A DNA stretch of 64,000 bases from Actinomadura macrotermitis (GTDB lineage Bacteria; Actinomycetota; Actinomycetes; Streptosporangiales; Streptosporangiaceae), in assembly GCF_009604375.1 (NCBI RefSeq), contig NZ_WEGH01000001.1:2294001-2358000 (forward strand). The letters are read 5' to 3'. Shown here piece after piece: positions 1 to 8,511 of this stretch (position 1 is the first letter of the stretch; each line of letters opens with the position of its first letter). The notes under the pieces were generated by a model. The model was not told where the DNA came from and did not search any database. It saw only the letters and a program-made list of their open reading frames with translations. A program made the position numbers and the translations under genes.

Positions 1-299
1 GCCAGGGCGAGCCGCTCACTCGCCCGCGCGTCGGTCATCCCCAGCGTGGTGCACAACCACGCTTTCGCCGACGCCAGCCCCCAGCGGGCCTGCTCACCGG
101 TGGCGTCCACCCGTCCCACCAAGCCGGCCAGCGTGCACTCGAGCTGATCCTGAGCACGGCCGAGCGTCTCGGCGAGTTCCTTGCTGACGGCACCGGACTC
201 GGGGGCGGAGCGGTGGGCGAGTTCGGCGGCCAGCGTGGCGATCGTGTCCACCACATCACCGGTGGACATCCCCGCCGGATCAGACACCATCGAACTCAT
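1..299 (-). CDS. DUF222 (13E12-type) protein, N-terminal part, cut by window edge
   Basis: The reverse strand reads MSSMVSDPAGMSTGDVVDTI and continues open to base 1, so only the first 99 codons are here. A segment with TGEQARWGLASAKAWL followed by DARASERLALA is typical of the DUF222 domain, usually the N-terminal half of actinobacterial DUF222-HNH endonuclease proteins related to the mycobacterial 13E12 repeat. The HNH part would lie outside the window. Two in-frame ATGs (299 and 290) are possible; a GGGAGG lies too far upstream to choose between them. The family assignment rests on pattern recognition of a short fragment. Function in the cell is unknown; these genes are often multicopy and mobile. 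Confidence 0.6.
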   Translation of the reverse strand, partial: MSSMVSDPAGMSTGDVVDTIATLAAELAHRSAPESGAVSKELAETLGRAQDQLECTLAGLVGRVDATGEQARWGLASAKAWLCTTLGMTDARASERLAL

Positions 300-738
300 G
301 AACAAAGACTATCGAAAACCTCCCTCGAATTGATTACCTCGACCGCTACGAAACCCTCACCCAACGTCATGCGAAACGACCTTCAAGCCCCCATCACATG
401 CATTTGCAAGTGCAGCGGATATCGCATCAGCGAGTTCACCGAGGAGCGTGATTGGAGATCGCGCCCAAAGTGTCGATCGACGGCTGAACGGTTGCGTAGT
501 GCCGCTGCATGGTCTCCCATGTTGCGTTCACTGTTCGCACTGGATAGGGAAACAGATCCCTCCCAGGTGAGCATGGCCATGGAACAGAGAACCACTCAGG
601 GCGTCGGCCAACCGAGAAGGAATCAAGGGCGGCGGATGACCCTTCGCGGCACCGCCAGGACGCGCCCAACACGACGGATGCATCACAGTTGCAATGTGCC
701 GCAGACACGGGCCCACCTGGGCGTGCCGAGCGCAGCGA
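300..738. other. Intergenic stretch without a supported gene
   Basis: This 439-base stretch holds the upstream region of the DUF222 gene and the 3' flank of the CGNR gene. The open frames here are short, overlap each other on both strands and show no recognisable protein character. I see no tRNA, clear hairpin terminator or repeat. Confidence 0.5.
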
Positions 739-1314
739 TCACTCCGACAGGCCAGAACGGTTGCGCTGGCCAGCAATAAAGCGGGCTTTCTTCTGACGAT
801 TCCCGCACGTGTTCATATCACACCATTTGCGGGTGCGACTTTGGCTGGTGTCAAAGAAAGCGGCCCGGCAGGTCGAGGACGCGCACAAGGCCAGTCTTCC
901 AGATCGTTCGCCTGCGATGATGCTGATCGCATCGGCGGCGATCACGCTGAGGGCGTCCTCCACACATGAACCCGAACCGAGCCGCCATTGCCGCTCTCCC
1001 TCGGGCGTGAGGATCGCAGAGGCCCGCCCCTGAATGCTGCGCTCATTGATGACTTGGACAGCGGTCACAGGAAGAGGGTCTTGAGCCGCGGCCGCCGTCG
1101 CGGCGGCGTGAATCGATTCCCTCAGTTCCCGGGCGAGTTCGAGCTGGGCGGTGGTGCAGGACTCCACGGCCAGGCCGTTCACCGCCAGCCAGTCGACGAG
1201 TCGCTGCGGCGTGGGAATGCGCTCCACGGCGTCGCCGTGGCGCTCCTTCAGGGTCGCCGTGAAGCTGGTCGCCAGCACGTCACCGTGGCGGAAGACAGGG
1301 AACCCGGCACGCAT
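739..1314 (-). CDS. CGNR zinc-finger / ABATE-domain transcriptional regulator
   Basis: A 191-aa protein with an N-terminal ABATE-like (putative stress-induced regulator) region. Its C-terminal CGNR zinc finger shows C-x4-C (residues around 144-149, LCASSTC), then WCDMNTCGNR near residues 163-173 and a basic tail. The finger is expected to bind DNA. The gene is divergent from the epoxide hydrolase, and one copy of a duplicated palindrome begins 2 bp upstream of its ATG, so self-repression and control of the neighbour are likely (inference). No good Shine-Dalgarno precedes the ATG, which fits a leaderless transcript. Length is normal for the family. Confidence 0.85.
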   Translation of the reverse strand: MRAGFPVFRHGDVLATSFTATLKERHGDAVERIPTPQRLVDWLAVNGLAVESCTTAQLELARELRESIHAAATAAAAQDPLPVTAVQVINERSIQGRASAILTPEGERQWRLGSGSCVEDALSVIAADAISIIAGERSGRLALCASSTCRAAFFDTSQSRTRKWCDMNTCGNRQKKARFIAGQRNRSGLSE

Positions 1315-1316
1315 GG

Positions 1317-1375
1317 AACCACCTTAGCCGGTTGCGCGCCGCCACGACGGAATGTTAGAACCGCCTTAGCTGGTT
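1317..1375. promoter_or_regulatory. Two-copy palindromic operator between CGNR regulator and epoxide hydrolase
   Basis: Two copies of AACC-nn-CTTAG-nn-GGTT lie at 1317-1333 and 1359-1375, in the only intergenic space between the divergent genes. Their start points are 42 bp apart, four helical turns, so bound dimers would sit on one face of the DNA. In the second copy the arms extend to AGAACC/GGTTCT (1357-1377). I infer that the adjacent CGNR protein binds them. Confidence 0.6.
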
Positions 1376-1417
1376 CTTGCCAGTTCGCAGCAGGTTCCGC
1401 GATGGCCAGGAGGTCTC

Positions 1418-2590
1418 ATGCCCCGCCCGACCCGCGACGTGCAAGCGTTCGAAGCCCACGCGACTGACGCCGACCTCGACGATCTGCGCGCACGACTGGC
1501 CGCGGCGCGGCTACCGGAGGCCGAGACGGTCCGTCGCGCCGCGCCCGGCCCTCACCGATGGGAACAGGGCGTACCTCTCGCCGACCTCGGCGATGTCGTG
1601 AACTACTGGCGCACCGAATACGACTGGCGGTCGTTCGAGGAGCGCCTCGACCGCATCGGCCAGTTCCGCACGACCATCGATGATCTGGGGATCCACTTCC
1701 TGCACCGCCGGTCCACGCGGGCGGATGCCGCTCCCCTGGTCCTGACGCACGGCTGGCCGGGCAGCATTGCCGAGTTCGTCGATGTGGTGGACGAGCTGGC
1801 GGATCCGAAGGACGCAGACGCGCCGGCGTTCCACGTCGTGGTCCCGTCGCTGCCAGGTTTCGGCCACAGCGACAGGCCGGCCGCCACCGGGTGGGGAACC
1901 GAAAAGATCGCGGCCACCTGGGTGGAACTGATGGGAAGGCTCGGCTACGGCAAGTTCGTGGCCCACGGCGGCGACTGGGGAGGTGTGATCACCACGGTCC
2001 TCGGCGGCAGGTTCCCGTCGCACGTTCTCGGCATCCACACAACGTTCGCGGAGGCACCACCCGGGTTGGCAACGGACGGGCTGACGACGGTCGAGCGGGA
2101 GTGGGCCGAGGAAACCCGCGATTTCCGGCGCCACCGCTCGGCCTACGCGCAGCAGCAGGCAACCCGGCCGCAGACCATCGGATACTCGCTCACCGACTCG
2201 CCGGTCGGGCTTCTCGCTTGGATCCTTGACAAGTTCGCCGAGTGGTCGGACACCGAAGACAGCCCGTTCGAGACGATTTCCAGAGACAGGGTTCTCGACG
2301 ATGTCACCCTCTACTGGCTGACGCGGACCGGCGCATCGGCGGCCCGCATTTACTACGAAAGCCACCGATCACTCGACCCCGAACTTCGAGTCGACGTCCC
2401 GTCGGCGATCAGCATGTACCCCCGGGACATCGAGAAGTGCCCACGCCCCTGGGCACAGGAGCGATACCGGCAGATCGTCCGATGGAGGTCACCCGAAAGA
2501 GGCGGCCACTTCCCGTCACTAGAGGTTCCCGAGTACTTCGTCAAAGACCTGCAAGAAGGCCTCGCAGCAGTGTTGGCCGCCAATCGGTGA
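1418..2590 (+). CDS. Epoxide hydrolase (EHN-type alpha/beta hydrolase)
   Basis: A 390-aa protein of the microsomal-type epoxide hydrolase family, which opens epoxides to diols through an aspartyl-ester intermediate. The N-terminal EHN region (about 1-95) precedes an alpha/beta-hydrolase core. The oxyanion-hole motif HGWPGS is at 111-116 and the nucleophile elbow GGDWG at 184-188 (Asp186). A C-terminal GGHF near residue 372 supplies the catalytic His. AGGAGG at 1408-1413 fixes the ATG at 1418. The gene diverges from the CGNR regulator and probably shares its operators. Substrate cannot be told from sequence; detoxification is a guess. Confidence 0.88.
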   Translation: MPRPTRDVQAFEAHATDADLDDLRARLAAARLPEAETVRRAAPGPHRWEQGVPLADLGDVVNYWRTEYDWRSFEERLDRIGQFRTTIDDLGIHFLHRRSTRADAAPLVLTHGWPGSIAEFVDVVDELADPKDADAPAFHVVVPSLPGFGHSDRPAATGWGTEKIAATWVELMGRLGYGKFVAHGGDWGGVITTVLGGRFPSHVLGIHTTFAEAPPGLATDGLTTVEREWAEETRDFRRHRSAYAQQQATRPQTIGYSLTDSPVGLLAWILDKFAEWSDTEDSPFETISRDRVLDDVTLYWLTRTGASAARIYYESHRSLDPELRVDVPSAISMYPRDIEKCPRPWAQERYRQIVRWRSPERGGHFPSLEVPEYFVKDLQEGLAAVLAANR

Positions 2591-2893
2591 ACGCACCTCG
2601 GCACCCGCTGACCAGAACCAATCGACTGACGCGAGGGAATCCTGGTCTACTCCATAACCGGATCCAGACCCCCTTCGCCGCCTGGGAGTACCGGCCCGCT
2701 CGAAGCGATTGCAGGCGATCTGAGCCAGTCGGATGGGTGTGGTGCGTGTGGCGTGGGCGGGCGGAGCCTGCCCATGTCGTGCTGCCCGCAGGGGTCGCAG
2801 AGGCTCCGATGTCAAGGGTGGCCGCAGGCCGTCGACGCACTCCGCCCCACCCCCTGCTTTACCGCACAAGCCCTACCGCACAGAAGCAGGTGA
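2591..2893. other. Intergenic stretch between convergent genes, nothing recognised
   Basis: These 303 bases separate the 3' ends of the epoxide hydrolase and the LysR gene. Short frames occur on both strands but none has an RBS or a recognisable product. I do not see a strong hairpin with a defined stem. Confidence 0.45.
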
Positions 2894-3787
2894 TCATTGC
2901 GTTGCGGTGCCGGCCAGGTCGGTAAGAGCAGCACGAAAGCGCTCTACCAGTGGGTTCGTGTCATTGGCCCGCCAGACCAGATAGAGCGTCGTCGTGGTCC
3001 CGGCGAGAGGACGGGCCGCGACACCGACCCGACGCAGTGCGCGGTGGGAGTCGGCCAGCACGGCGCCGCCGAAGCCGGCCGCGACCAGGGCCAGCAGCGT
3101 CTGCGCGCTGCGGCCATGGGCACCGATACGGGGCACCACGCCCGCCCGCTCGCACAGCGCCATGATCTCGTCGTGGGAACGCGTCGACACCTCGCGTGGC
3201 CAGATGACCAGTGGAATCTGTCCGAGGGCAGTCAGCGGCGCGGCGCCGGCTCCGTGCGCCAGCGGGTGGGCGGCGGGCAGGAACAGGCTGAGCGGTTCGC
3301 GCCACCAGGCGTGCACGGCGAGCCGGGGGTCGCGGGCGGGCAGCCGCTGGACGGCGACGTCGTAGCGGCCGTCCAGCACCCCGGCCGACATCTCGGCGTC
3401 GCTGAAGCTCTCTTCCAGGACGAGCTCCACGCGCGGCAGTTCGCGGCGCAGCAGGCCGAGGGCGCCGCCGAGCGGGCCGTTGATCCCTGAGCCGGCGAAC
3501 GCGACGGTCAGCCGGCCGGCGAGGCCCGCCGCCGCCAGCTTCACGTCCGCCAGCGCCGCCTCCGCCTCGGCCAGCACCACCGTGGCGCGTTCCACCAGGA
3601 CGCGGCCGGCGGCGGTGGGGGTCAGGCCGCGGCCTTCGCGGACGAACAGCTCCACGTCCAACTGCCGTTCCAGTTCGTGCAGCTGGCGGCTCAGCGTCGG
3701 CTGCGTCAGGTGCAGCCGGCGTGCGGCGGCGCTGATCGATCCCTCCTCGGCGATCGCGACCACGTAACCGAGCAACCGAAGCTCCAT
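2894..3787 (-). CDS. LysR-family transcriptional regulator
   Basis: A 297-aa LysR protein. The N-terminal winged HTH is clear (SISAAARRLHLTQPTLSRQL, about residues 17-36, then HELERQLDVELFVREGRG). A two-lobe effector-binding domain follows (about 90-290, with GRYDVAVQRLP and hydrophobic beta strands). The gene diverges from the small carboxymuconolactone-decarboxylase-like gene and its ATG abuts a 28-bp palindrome. That arrangement is typical for a LysR regulator controlling its divergent partner and itself. The inducer is unknown. Confidence 0.9.
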   Translation of the reverse strand: MELRLLGYVVAIAEEGSISAAARRLHLTQPTLSRQLHELERQLDVELFVREGRGLTPTAAGRVLVERATVVLAEAEAALADVKLAAAGLAGRLTVAFAGSGINGPLGGALGLLRRELPRVELVLEESFSDAEMSAGVLDGRYDVAVQRLPARDPRLAVHAWWREPLSLFLPAAHPLAHGAGAAPLTALGQIPLVIWPREVSTRSHDEIMALCERAGVVPRIGAHGRSAQTLLALVAAGFGGAVLADSHRALRRVGVAARPLAGTTTTLYLVWRANDTNPLVERFRAALTDLAGTATQ

Positions 3788-3815
3788 GTATGCCTCCCAA
3801 GCATGGGAAGCATAC
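3788..3815. promoter_or_regulatory. 28-bp near-perfect palindrome, probable LysR operator
   Basis: The arms GTATGC and GCATAC flank an inner TCCCA/TGGGA pair; only a few central or arm positions mismatch. It starts directly at the LysR ATG in the 80-bp divergent spacer. A partial second copy (GGGATGCCTGGGAGGC) follows at about 3819-3834. A LysR-type binding site is the natural reading; autorepression is inferred from the overlap with the LysR start. Confidence 0.6.
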
Positions 3816-3867
3816 TCAGGGATGCCTGGGAGGCTGGCAGGGGCGGGTTCGGCTCCAGACTCAAAGC

Positions 3868-4287
3868 ATGAACAACGCAGAAGCCATGAACCGCGAAGAC
3901 CGCTACAAGCACGGCATGCAGGTCCTGGAGAAGGTCGACGGCGAGGCCGGGCAGCGCATCGTCGACTCCCTCTCCGACGTCTCCCCCGAGCTCGGCCACC
4001 AGGTGGTGGCGTGGGCGTTCGGCGACATGTACGCCCGGCCGGAGCTGACGCCCCGGGACCGGCAGCTGGTCACGCTCGGCGTGCTGGCCGCGCTCGGCGG
4101 CTGCGAGATCGAGCTGGACGTGCACATCAACGCCGCGCTGAACGTCGGCCTGGTCCCGTCCGAGATCGCCGAGGCGCTGCTGCACACGGCCGTCTACGCC
4201 GGGATGCCGCGCTCGATCAACGCAACGCTCGTCGCCAAGAAGGTCTTCGGCGAGCGCGGCCTGCTGCCCGTCAGCAACCTCGGCTGA
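3868..4287 (+). CDS. Carboxymuconolactone decarboxylase (CMD)-family protein
   Basis: A 139-aa CMD-family protein of PcaC-like length. The conserved helix set shows DRQLVTLGVLAALGGCEIEL followed by HINAALNVGLVPSEIAEALL and VYAGMPRSINA, which are PcaC signatures. The AhpD-type CxxC is absent, so a peroxidase role is unlikely. The ATG at 3868 is preferred because the frame upstream of it runs through the LysR operator region. It is divergent from the LysR gene, which probably regulates it. The actual substrate is not known; PcaC-like decarboxylation is only one possibility. Confidence 0.82.
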   Translation: MNNAEAMNREDRYKHGMQVLEKVDGEAGQRIVDSLSDVSPELGHQVVAWAFGDMYARPELTPRDRQLVTLGVLAALGGCEIELDVHINAALNVGLVPSEIAEALLHTAVYAGMPRSINATLVAKKVFGERGLLPVSNLG

Positions 4288-4296
4288 GACCGGCGC

Positions 4297-4322
4297 GGCC
4301 CCGCTCGGCCTCGAGCGGGGCC
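4297..4322. terminator. Bidirectional hairpin terminator
   Basis: A perfect 10-bp stem (GGCCCCGCTC with GAGCGGGGCC) with a 6-nt loop lies between the convergent CMD-like gene and reductase gene. There is no strong U-tract, as is common in high-GC actinomycetes. Confidence 0.65.
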
Positions 4323-4337
4323 ACCGACCTCTCGGCT

Positions 4338-4937
4338 TCAGCGGCGCACCTTGTACTTCAGGTGCAGCACCCGGTCGCCTTGGAGGACCACGTCGGGGTC
4401 CTCCAGCAGGTGATGCCCGTCGATGCCGCCGAAGTAGCGCTTGCCCGATCCGAACACCACCGGCACCACGTCCATCGCGACCTCGTCCACGAGGCCGGCC
4501 GCGAGGATCTGGCCGCCCACCTCGCCGGCGTTCACCGCGATGGTCCGCTCCCCGGCGAGCTCCTGGGCCTTCTCGACCGCGGCCTTCGCGCCCTCGACGA
4601 AGTGGTACGACGCCTCGGGATGCCAGCCCTCGGGCTTCGGCCGGTGCGACACCACGACGACGTGGTCGCCCGCGGGCGGCCGGCCCTCCCAGCCGTTGAC
4701 CAGGTCGAACAGGGTGCGGCCCATCATGATCACGCCGATCGAGTCCCACATCGACTGGACGTACTCCGCCGAGGCCTTGGAGACCCTGATGCCGCCGCCG
4801 TCCTCGGCGTGGTCGCCGCCCGCGACGATCGGGACGTCCCCGCTGAAGTACCAGTCGTGGAGCGACCCCACCTCGTCGTTCTCGTCGGCGATGAAGCCGT
4901 CCACCGACACCACGCTGTGCATGATCACCGTGCCCAC
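4338..4937 (-). CDS. Dihydrofolate reductase / RibD C-terminal family protein
   Basis: A 199-aa NADPH-dependent reductase-fold protein. It starts with MGTVIMHSVVSVDGFIAD and contains MGRTLFDLVNGW and a late GEVGGQILAAGLVDE, all hallmarks of the RibD C-terminal/DHFR-like family. GTG at 4937 is chosen because GGAGGA sits 4-5 bases upstream; an ATG at 4922 is an alternative. It lies 74 bp downstream of the AraC regulator on the same strand, so the regulator may control it. Members of this family are usually uncharacterised reductases rather than true folate enzymes. Confidence 0.85.
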   Translation of the reverse strand: MGTVIMHSVVSVDGFIADENDEVGSLHDWYFSGDVPIVAGGDHAEDGGGIRVSKASAEYVQSMWDSIGVIMMGRTLFDLVNGWEGRPPAGDHVVVVSHRPKPEGWHPEASYHFVEGAKAAVEKAQELAGERTIAVNAGEVGGQILAAGLVDEVAMDVVPVVFGSGKRYFGGIDGHHLLEDPDVVLQGDRVLHLKYKVRR

Positions 4938-5011
4938 GGGTCCTCCTGGGGTCTGTTCGTGCCTTCGCCTCCGAGCCTGCCGTCCCCAGGGCCGGCCGGG
5001 CTTGTAGAAAA

Positions 5012-5854
5012 TCAATCGGCGGGCATCGGGCCGTTGTCCGGCGGGAACCCGCGCGCGGCGGGGAACCGGCGCCGCAGGTCCAGGTACTCCGTCGGGGTGT
5101 GGCCGGTGAAGTCCTTGAACTCCCTGCTGAAGTGGGCCTGGTCGAAATAGCCCGCCGTGTGGGCGAGCCCCGCCCAGTCGACCGGCCGCCGGGCGTCCAC
5201 GGACAGGATCAGCTGTGCGAAGCGGTAGATCCGCGCCACCCGCTTCGGGGTGACCCCGACGTGGGCCTTGAACTGCGCGGCCAGGTGGTTGCCGCTCACC
5301 CCGGCGGCGTCGGACAGCGCGCCGACCGGGACGGCGCCGTGGGAGGTCTCCAGGCGCCCGCCCGCGTGCCGGACGAGGTCGAGTCCGCGCGGGGGCGTCT
5401 CGGCGAGCCGCGACAGCAGCTCCTCCTCCAAGGCCCGCAGTGCCGCGGCGGGCGAGGCGGCCTCGCCGGCCCGGTCGCGGATCCGGTCCGCCGACCGCTG
5501 CCAGACGGCGTCGGCCGGCACCCACCGGTCCCGCAGCTCGGACGCCGGCACGCCCACGAACGGCGCCATCCCCCACGGCTTGAAGTGCACCCCGACGAGC
5601 CGCACCCGCGCGGGGTACTCGATGAGGAAACGCCTGGTCCACACGCCCATGAACCAGCCGCCGGTGAACACCGCCGGCGGCACCGACGGGTCGGAGTCCC
5701 ACAGGCGGGCGGGTCCGCCCAGGTTGAGGAACAGGTGCGCCGACGGCATCGGCGGGACGTTCACCCGGCGGTGGCGCGGCACCCCGGTCAGGCAGTAGAC
5801 GTCGTCGACGAACCGGTCGAGCGGCGGGGCGGGCACCCGGCCGACGTATTCCAT
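5012..5854 (-). CDS. AraC-family transcriptional regulator
   Basis: A 280-aa regulator with an N-terminal effector-type domain of about 150 residues (including SAHLFLNLGGPARLW and GVHFKPWGMAPFVG, like the DUF6597 group). A C-terminal AraC HTH follows, with GALSDAAGVSGNHLAAQFK and then AGYFDQAHFSREFKDFTGHT near residues 230-255. The last helix and the FTGHTP motif are textbook AraC/XylS. It precedes the DHFR-like reductase gene on the same strand and probably regulates it. The ligand is unknown. Confidence 0.88.
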   Translation of the reverse strand: MEYVGRVPAPPLDRFVDDVYCLTGVPRHRRVNVPPMPSAHLFLNLGGPARLWDSDPSVPPAVFTGGWFMGVWTRRFLIEYPARVRLVGVHFKPWGMAPFVGVPASELRDRWVPADAVWQRSADRIRDRAGEAASPAAALRALEEELLSRLAETPPRGLDLVRHAGGRLETSHGAVPVGALSDAAGVSGNHLAAQFKAHVGVTPKRVARIYRFAQLILSVDARRPVDWAGLAHTAGYFDQAHFSREFKDFTGHTPTEYLDLRRRFPAARGFPPDNGPMPAD

Positions 5855-5887
5855 GGGATCAGTGTCGCCGACGAGGGGCCGGCCCGA

Positions 5888-7099
5888 TCAGTCGCCGTTG
5901 GAGTTGTCAGGGACGGTCGGGGCCGGCAGTTGGAAGAGCGTGGTGGAGCGCAGCCGGCCCTTGGCGGATCCGTAGACCTGGCCGAAGTTGCGGACGTAGG
6001 CGTCGAAGGTCGCCTTGTCCCGCACCGTCACCATCGCCTCGTCGTTGTGCCGTAGTGCGGCGGTGGTGTAGCTGTGGCTGCCCGCCATCACCACCCGCGC
6101 GCGCTTGCCGAAGTACCAGCCGTCGATGAGCAGGTACTTGGAGTGCGCCTCGTGCGTCTGTCCCTTGGCGAAGTAGTGGACGGACGGCGCGGCGTTCAGC
6201 ACGCCGGGCTGCGACAGCGTCTTCAGGGTGGAGGCGCCGAAGCTGCCGCTGACGATCTCCACCCGGCAGCCGCTGCGGGCCAGCCACCACAGCTTCTCGG
6301 CGACCTCGGTCCGGGTGAACTGCCCGCTGGACAGCCGGATGCGGGTGCCGCCGAGGCAGAGGACGCCGTCCAGCGCGCTGACGATCGGGTCGCCGGCCGC
6401 CTTGGGGAAGAAGGTCACCGACCGCGTCCCCGACCTGACGACCTTGTAGTAGTTCCCGTTCGCCCGGCGCCGCGCGAGGTCGTAGAAGTAGCCGCGGTAG
6501 GCCTTGTAGAGGGTCGCGTCGGACATCGTGTAGGCGTCGTTCCACGCCCCGTACATGCCGCCGGTCGCGTTGCTGGAGGTCTGCACGACCACGTTGCGCG
6601 AACCTTGGGTCTGGGAGAAGGCGTAGAACTTGTTGTGGTTCTTGCCCCAGACGCCCTTCACGGCGGGCGCGATGCAGCCCCGGTTCTTGGGGCAGAGCAC
6701 GATCCACGACGCCTTGCGGGTGTCGGTGCCGAGCCGGCTCTTCAGGTAGCCGTAGACGCTGGCGGACTGCTTGACCGAGTCGCTGTCCAGCACGATCCGC
6801 ACGTGGACGCCGCGCTTCACCGCGTCCGCCAGTTCCCCCGCCATGCCGCTGGTGGTCAGCCGGAACAGCGCGACGTCGATCTCCGCGCCCTTCGGCGTGT
6901 TGCGGATCAGCCCCCTGAGGTACCGGTCGATGCCGGCCTGCTGGTCCTTGTTCCCGGTCGGCAGGTTGAACCGGGGCCCCTGCGCCACCGGCGCGGCCTT
7001 GCGCTGCACCGCCGCCTGCGGAACCGCCGCCGCCACGTCCATGCCGCCGACGGCCAGCGCGACGATCCCTCCCGCGAACACGAACACCACACGCCGCAC
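5888..7099 (-). CDS. Secreted phospholipase D-like domain protein
   Basis: A 403-aa exported protein: an N-terminal signal sequence (MRRVVFVFAGGIVALAVGG) with an AxA-like cleavage site near residues 24-27, then two PLD-fold halves. The second half has a full HxK-x4-D motif (His319, Lys321, Asp326). The first has only His155 and Lys157, with Ser at the Asp position, so one half-site is degenerate. The PLD superfamily includes phospholipases and nucleases acting through a histidine intermediate. Substrate is unknown, and weak activity or a binding role is possible because of the missing Asp. Confidence 0.82.
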   Translation of the reverse strand: MRRVVFVFAGGIVALAVGGMDVAAAVPQAAVQRKAAPVAQGPRFNLPTGNKDQQAGIDRYLRGLIRNTPKGAEIDVALFRLTTSGMAGELADAVKRGVHVRIVLDSDSVKQSASVYGYLKSRLGTDTRKASWIVLCPKNRGCIAPAVKGVWGKNHNKFYAFSQTQGSRNVVVQTSSNATGGMYGAWNDAYTMSDATLYKAYRGYFYDLARRRANGNYYKVVRSGTRSVTFFPKAAGDPIVSALDGVLCLGGTRIRLSSGQFTRTEVAEKLWWLARSGCRVEIVSGSFGASTLKTLSQPGVLNAAPSVHYFAKGQTHEAHSKYLLIDGWYFGKRARVVMAGSHSYTTAALRHNDEAMVTVRDKATFDAYVRNFGQVYGSAKGRLRSTTLFQLPAPTVPDNSNGD

Positions 7100-7314
7100 T
7101 GATCACTCCGGAGGGCTCGGCGACAGATCGGGGGACGACTCTCCTCCGCTCCGCCCGCCGTTGGGAAGAGCGGCACGCAAATACTCATAGGCCACTTTTT
7201 GTCACCGACGCCACAACCCGGCCGAAGCACTCAATACCCGGCGCCCCTCCTGCTACGTTCGTCCCCGCGTCCTCGGGGGCTCGGCCGGGCGCCTGTCTCA
7301 TGAGGAGCGGTCCG

Positions 7315-8511
7315 TTGCACCGAGTCGCCATCACCGGGGCCGGGATCAAGAGTCCCGCCGGCAACACCGCCGACGACGCCTGCGCCACCGTCCTGGCCGG
7401 CCGGTCCATGGCCCGGCACCTGCCCGGGCTGCTGGACGCGGGCCTGAAGGTGACCTTCGGCTGCCCCGTCGACTTCGATCCCGACGGCTACTTCCCCCGG
7501 CACCGGCAGCGGCATCTGGACCGGCCCACGCAGCTGGCGGTCGCCGCCGCCGCGGACGCCTTCGCCGACGCGGGCCTGCCCCACGGCGCCGACCGGTGCG
7601 GCGTCTACGTCGGCACCGGCGGCGCGCACACGGCCCTGAACGCCTCCTACGGCGCGCTGCCGCTCGCCAGGATCCCGGTCGCGACCGTGCCGATGACGAT
7701 GCCGAACGCGACCGCGGCCCGCATCTCGATCCGGCACGGCCTGCGCGGCCCGGCCCTGACGTTCGCGACGGCCTGCGCGAGCGGCGCCGTCGCGATCGGC
7801 GAGGCCATGATGGCGATCCGGTACGGCCGGATCGACCGCGCCGTGGCCGGGGCGATGGACTCGATGCTCACCCCGTTCGCGATCTCGGCCTTCGCGGCCA
7901 TCGGCGCGCTGTCGCGCCGCGGCGAGGCGCCGGAGCTGGCGAGCCGGCCCTTCGACCGGGACCGGGACGGGTTCGTGCTGGGCGAGGCGGCGGCCTTCCT
8001 CGTCCTGGAGCGGCTGGACGACGCGCGGGCCCGGGGCGCGCGGGTCTACGGCGAGGTCAGCGGTTACGCCACCGCCGCCGACGCCGGGCACATCGTCAAG
8101 CCGCTGGAGGACGGCGAGGTCGCGGCCGAGACGATGCGGGCCGCGCTCGCCGACGCGGGCCTGGCGCCCGAGGAGATCGGGCACGTCAACGCGCACGCCA
8201 CCGCGACGCAGTTCAACGACCGCGCCGAGGCCCTCGCGCTCGCCCGCTGCTTCCCCGGCGGCACGCCCCCGGTCACCGCGACCAAGGGCGTCACCGGCCA
8301 CATCCTCGCGGCGGGCGGCGCGGTCGAGGCGATCGTCGCGCTGCGCAGCGCCCGCGACGGCCTGGTCCCGCCGACCGCCAACTACACCGGCGGCTCCCCC
8401 ATCGACGTCGTGCACGGCGAGCCCCGCCGCATCGAGACGGCGCCCGTCCTGTCCAACTCGTTCGGCTTCGGCGGCCACAACGCCAGCCTGGTCCTCACCC
8501 CCGGCGACTGA
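7315..8511 (+). CDS. Beta-ketoacyl-ACP synthase (FabF-type, stand-alone)
   Basis: A 398-aa ketosynthase condensing acyl and malonyl units. The thiolase fold carries Cys154 in TACASG, His294 in NAHATAT, Lys324 and His329 in TGHI, so the catalytic set is intact. TTG at 7315 is preferred because GAGGAG ends 7 bases upstream; an in-frame ATG at 7300 would put this motif inside the gene. It is slightly shorter than housekeeping FabF and has no adjacent ACP, ketoreductase or acyltransferase. A tailoring or specialised fatty-acid/polyketide role is more likely than primary FabF (inference). Its 3' end overlaps the next gene by 17 bp, tail to tail. Confidence 0.85.
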   Translation: MHRVAITGAGIKSPAGNTADDACATVLAGRSMARHLPGLLDAGLKVTFGCPVDFDPDGYFPRHRQRHLDRPTQLAVAAAADAFADAGLPHGADRCGVYVGTGGAHTALNASYGALPLARIPVATVPMTMPNATAARISIRHGLRGPALTFATACASGAVAIGEAMMAIRYGRIDRAVAGAMDSMLTPFAISAFAAIGALSRRGEAPELASRPFDRDRDGFVLGEAAAFLVLERLDDARARGARVYGEVSGYATAADAGHIVKPLEDGEVAAETMRAALADAGLAPEEIGHVNAHATATQFNDRAEALALARCFPGGTPPVTATKGVTGHILAAGGAVEAIVALRSARDGLVPPTANYTGGSPIDVVHGEPRRIETAPVLSNSFGFGGHNASLVLTPGD

